Source: Georgenia subflava
GTDB lineage: Bacteria > Actinomycetota > Actinomycetes > Actinomycetales > Actinomycetaceae
NCBI RefSeq assembly: GCF_009193155.1
Contig: NZ_VUKD01000001.1
Span: 124,001 to 188,000, forward strand
DNA length: 64,000 nucleotides
Direction of reading: 5' to 3'
Part shown: piece after piece, positions 61,332 to 64,000 of the stretch
Layout: the number at the start of each line of letters is the position of its first letter
Numbering within the stretch: position 1 is the stretch's first letter
Made by a program: the position numbers and the translations under genes
The notes under the pieces: model-generated
What the model was told of the DNA's origin: nothing
What the model saw: only the letters and a program-made list of their open reading frames with translations
Databases searched by the model: none

Positions 61332-64000
61332 TCAGAGTCCCGCACACTGGCCGGTCCGTGGGCCGCTGACCGAGTTCGCCTCGCCTTCGTTCGTCGGTGC
61401 TGGGTCGTTGTCCTCACAACGCAGCGGGCCGCTGATCGTGTTGCCCGCGACGACCACGGTGCCCGCACCCGCCCGGGTGCCCGTGACCTGGAGCGGACCT
61501 GTGACGTAGGTGCCGGTGACGACGAGCTCGCCCGTGGTGCCGTGCAGCTCGACCGGCCCGTCGATCGTGCTCTGCAGGACGTGGACGACGGACGCACCGT
61601 CGGTCCTCAGCGGCCCGTCGACCGTCGAGCCCGTGACGACGACGCCGGCACCATCGGTGACGGTGACAGGTCCCTCGATCGTCGCGTCGTCCAGGCACGT
61701 CGTGCCGGCCCCCACCGCGAGCGGACCGCGCCGGTGGCCCGTCACGACGGCGTCGCACGCCGGGGCGCGGTCGGGGGTCCACCGCATCAGTGCCTTGGCC
61801 GCGCCGTAGTAGTAGCGGCCGTCGTCGTCGATCCCCAGACCGGTGCAGGTCAGCGCGTCGGGATGCGTGGCCAGGATCGAGAAGGTCCCGTCATCGGGGT
61901 AGAACTCGAACAACGTGCAGCGGCTGAGCCCGACCATGGTGTCGCCGACCTGGCGGAAGCCACGTCCGACCACATAGGTCGCGCGGTCCGGACGCTGGTC
62001 GTAGACGATGCGGTCGACGACCTGCCGCGTCACCGGGTCGAAGGAGAACAGGGTCGTCCCGGTCATGCCCCAGAGGATCCCGGTCTCGTCGAAGGCGAGA
62101 CCGGCGACGTTCTCCTCACCGGGCACCGGCACCCCCGTGTAGACGACCTCGCGGGCAGCGACGTCGTAGACGAACAGGTGCCCCTCGGTGGTCGTCGGCT
62201 CTGCCCCCAGGCCGACGGCGACCCCCGTACCGCCGTAGATCAGGCCGTCGCGGTACACCAGGGCGAGCGGGGTCTGGTCCTGGACCACGTTCCGGTGCAC
62301 CTCGATGGTGCGGGCATCATGGTCGTAGAACGACAGCGCGCCACCGATCTGTCCCTGGAACGGGTAGGAACCGAAGGCAGTGAGATTCTCGTCCACCGCA
62401 GCGAAGGAGGTGACGCGGTCCTGCTCGTCGGTGGAGTACACGCGCGCCCGCGGGTTCTGACCGTTGACCCACGGCTGGGTGGTGTCGTAGTCGAAGATCG
62501 TCGCACCGCCGTAGGTGCCGATCAGAAGGCTGTCACCGTTGCGTCCGAACTGCTCGATCTGCGGAGGCCCACGCAGCACCTGGACCTCGTCGGTGCCGGG
62601 GTCGTACTGGACGGCGCCGATGTCCGAGGCGTAGCCACCCATGTAGATCTTGCCGTCGGGACCTTCGGAGAGAGAACGGATCCACGCCAGGGACGGCGCG
62701 AACTCTCCCTCCACGCGGTGGACGTCGCCGGTCTCGGGGTTCCAGGCGTAGACGACGCCGCGCTGCGTCGTGCCGATCAGGCTCGTCCCGGGGAAGCCGT
62801 CCAGCTCGAGCTCACCCCAGTACCAGGACATCGAGTTGAGCTCGATGGTGAAGGGGAGCGACCGGATCTCACCGCTCTCCAGGTCGAACGCCCGCACCTC
62901 CCGGCTGGCGCGGTGCTGGAAGTAGGTCTCCAGACGTTCCCCGTCCGGCGTCGGGACCAGGCGCGCGGGGGCCATGCGCCGGTTGGCGACGTCCGCGATC
63001 TCGTGGGTCCACTCCGCCGTCGCACGGTCGTACACCAGCAGGGTGCGCGAGGGGTTGGTGAGTGCGAAGAGCTTGCCCTCGAAAGCACCGAGTGACGAGA
63101 CGTTGCGCTCGTCGTCATAGGGCTCGGGCAGCGGGATCTCTGTCTTCGTCCCGGCGGCCAGGTCGAGCACGAACGTGGTGGCGACCGGCGCGGTGCCGAC
63201 GAAGACCTTGTCGCCGTCGACGTCGAGGCTCTGGGCGTAGGTGACGTCCTCACGCAGCCGGCCGTGATCGACCCACTCGCCGGTGGCGGGGTCGTAGCTG
63301 AGGACCTTCCCGTTGGGGTAGGTGCCGATGAAGACGCGGCCGTCGTCGTGCATGTCCATCGAGTACAGGTGGGTCTCGCCGAGGGGGTCGTCCTGGACCT
63401 GCGTGAGCTCGAGGGTCTCGGGGTCGAACACCCACAGTCCCGAGCCGTACGTCCCGACGTAGGTGGTGCCGTCCTCGGCGACGCCGAAGCTCCACGTCAT
63501 GGCGGTGCCGGGCATCTCCTGCTGCATCAGGAGCTCGCCGGTGGCGGCGTCGACGGCCGAGAAGACGAGCGGGCTCCCGATCGACCCGAACAGCGCGATC
63601 TGGCGGCCGTCGGAGTCGTGGGTGAGTCCGGTCGTCTGTGCGTTGAGCTGGCCGAGGTGCTCTCCCAGGTTCTCCGCGAAGCCTTCGGGCTCGACGGGCT
63701 CGGGCACGTCGATGGCGGTGAAGGCGACGTTGTCGACGTAGGACTCGAGCAGTCCGCCCGATGCGGTGTAGAGCGTCAGCCGGGCCGCGACGGCACCCTC
63801 CGGCGCCTCGACCACCATGGCCGCACGCTCCCACCGTCCCGCCGCGGTGCGCGTGGTCTGGTACGGCTGCGCGACGACGGACCCGTCGGCTGCGTCGAAG
63901 TAGATCGTCGGGTTGATCGCCCCCGACACCATGAACTGGTCGAAGCTCAGCTGGTAGCTCTGGCCCGCCTCGACCGGAACCGGGTCGGAGACGAGCCCGC
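61332..64000 (-). CDS. Secreted beta-propeller protein 6 (5' end outside window)
   Basis: The frame stays open to the window edge; 889 codons are visible. It has the end of a jelly-roll module (DPVPVEAGQSYQLSFDQFM to ESYVDNVAFTAID), a propeller and a C-terminal Cys-rich repeat module with one extra repeat (TVVVAGNTISGPLRC, GQCAGL). The block reads NGQNPRA, EQDRV, GQIGGAL, VHRNVVQDQT and YGGTG. It is closest to propeller 2 (DYDTTQPW, TTEGHLFVYD, GVPVPGEENVAGL), but it keeps the His-Arg pair that propeller 2 lacks. The signal peptide and promoter lie outside the window. Confidence 0.85.
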   Translation of the reverse strand, partial: GLVSDPVPVEAGQSYQLSFDQFMVSGAINPTIYFDAADGSVVAQPYQTTRTAAGRWERAAMVVEAPEGAVAARLTLYTASGGLLESYVDNVAFTAIDVPEPVEPEGFAENLGEHLGQLNAQTTGLTHDSDGRQIALFGSIGSPLVFSAVDAATGELLMQQEMPGTAMTWSFGVAEDGTTYVGTYGSGLWVFDPETLELTQVQDDPLGETHLYSMDMHDDGRVFIGTYPNGKVLSYDPATGEWVDHGRLREDVTYAQSLDVDGDKVFVGTAPVATTFVLDLAAGTKTEIPLPEPYDDERNVSSLGAFEGKLFALTNPSRTLLVYDRATAEWTHEIADVANRRMAPARLVPTPDGERLETYFQHRASREVRAFDLESGEIRSLPFTIELNSMSWYWGELELDGFPGTSLIGTTQRGVVYAWNPETGDVHRVEGEFAPSLAWIRSLSEGPDGKIYMGGYASDIGAVQYDPGTDEVQVLRGPPQIEQFGRNGDSLLIGTYGGATIFDYDTTQPWVNGQNPRARVYSTDEQDRVTSFAAVDENLTAFGSYPFQGQIGGALSFYDHDARTIEVHRNVVQDQTPLALVYRDGLIYGGTGVAVGLGAEPTTTEGHLFVYDVAAREVVYTGVPVPGEENVAGLAFDETGILWGMTGTTLFSFDPVTRQVVDRIVYDQRPDRATYVVGRGFRQVGDTMVGLSRCTLFEFYPDDGTFSILATHPDALTCTGLGIDDDGRYYYGAAKALMRWTPDRAPACDAVVTGHRRGPLAVGAGTTCLDDATIEGPVTVTDGAGVVVTGSTVDGPLRTDGASVVHVLQSTIDGPVELHGTTGELVVTGTYVTGPLQVTGTRAGAGTVVVAGNTISGPLRCEDNDPAPTNEGEANSVSGPRTGQCAGL

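Noticed and set aside
1-64000. CRISPR arrays or insertion sequences
   Set aside because: No regularly spaced direct repeats and no transposase-like gene or terminal inverted repeats were seen. The repeats found are two-unit tandems or operators.

Overview
The sequence is very GC-rich, with GTG starts, stop/start overlaps (ATGA, GTGA, TGATG) and actinobacterial families throughout. The chromosomal genes at about 10.3-19.7 kb keep the gene order known around Mycobacterium tuberculosis mscL / fmdB-like / 5-formyl-THF cyclo-ligase / galU / moeA / rimJ / membrane protein (Rv0985c-Rv0996). Together with secreted proteins carrying a C-terminal repeat domain that I know from Cellulomonas-, Georgenia- and Promicromonospora-like bacteria, this suggests a soil or plant-litter member of the Micrococcales. 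The genus is an inference.

Region 1 (1-10196) is the right end of an integrative element inserted at the 3' end of a tRNA-Ala(CGC) gene. It holds a heavy-metal cassette (arsenite/bile-acid-type pump, CmtR-type sensor, cation efflux protein, a small Cys-Cys protein), a conjugation and DNA-processing set (ArdC-like antirestriction protease, VirD4/TraG coupling ATPase, SSB, two accessory proteins, a reduced DNA methyltransferase) and then excisionase and tyrosine integrase beside the tRNA. The left end lies outside the window.

Region 2 (10.2-25.5 kb) is core chromosome: tRNA-Ala, membrane protein, the galU-moeA-rimJ operon, 5-formyl-THF cyclo-ligase, an S45-type acylase, an FmdB/Ruc-type zinc protein behind a CIRCE (HrcA) operator, a SAF-domain protein, mscL, and a 1484-residue helicase-nuclease-like protein in which both catalytic centres look eroded.

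Region 3 (25.5-64 kb) is a sugar-catabolic locus. It encodes NagA, NagB, an AGE-family epimerase, a LacI regulator, an alpha/beta hydrolase, an enolase-superfamily protein, a 2-hydroxyacid dehydrogenase, an ABC sugar importer (lipoprotein plus two permeases), an acetyl-xylan-esterase-type deacetylase, six Gfo/Idh/MocA oxidoreductases and an SGNH esterase. It also encodes six paralogous secreted beta-propeller proteins, some with N-terminal jelly-roll modules and some with a C-terminal Cys-rich repeat module. A 14-bp palindrome of consensus TGCAAYCGRTTGCA recurs at nine places in front of these operons, twice as a pair bracketing a recognisable promoter. That makes the locus a likely single LacI-type regulon.

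My reading is that the extracellular propeller proteins bind or cleave an acetylated, probably amino-sugar-containing glycan. The ABC system would import the products, esterases would remove acyl groups, the oxidoreductases and the enolase-superfamily/hydroxyacid enzymes would process the sugars oxidatively, and NagA/NagB would feed amino sugars into glycolysis. The substrate and the propeller chemistry are not known from sequence. A DUF222-HNH endonuclease gene with a duplicated start region, and a decayed C-terminal module behind the first propeller gene, interrupt the locus.
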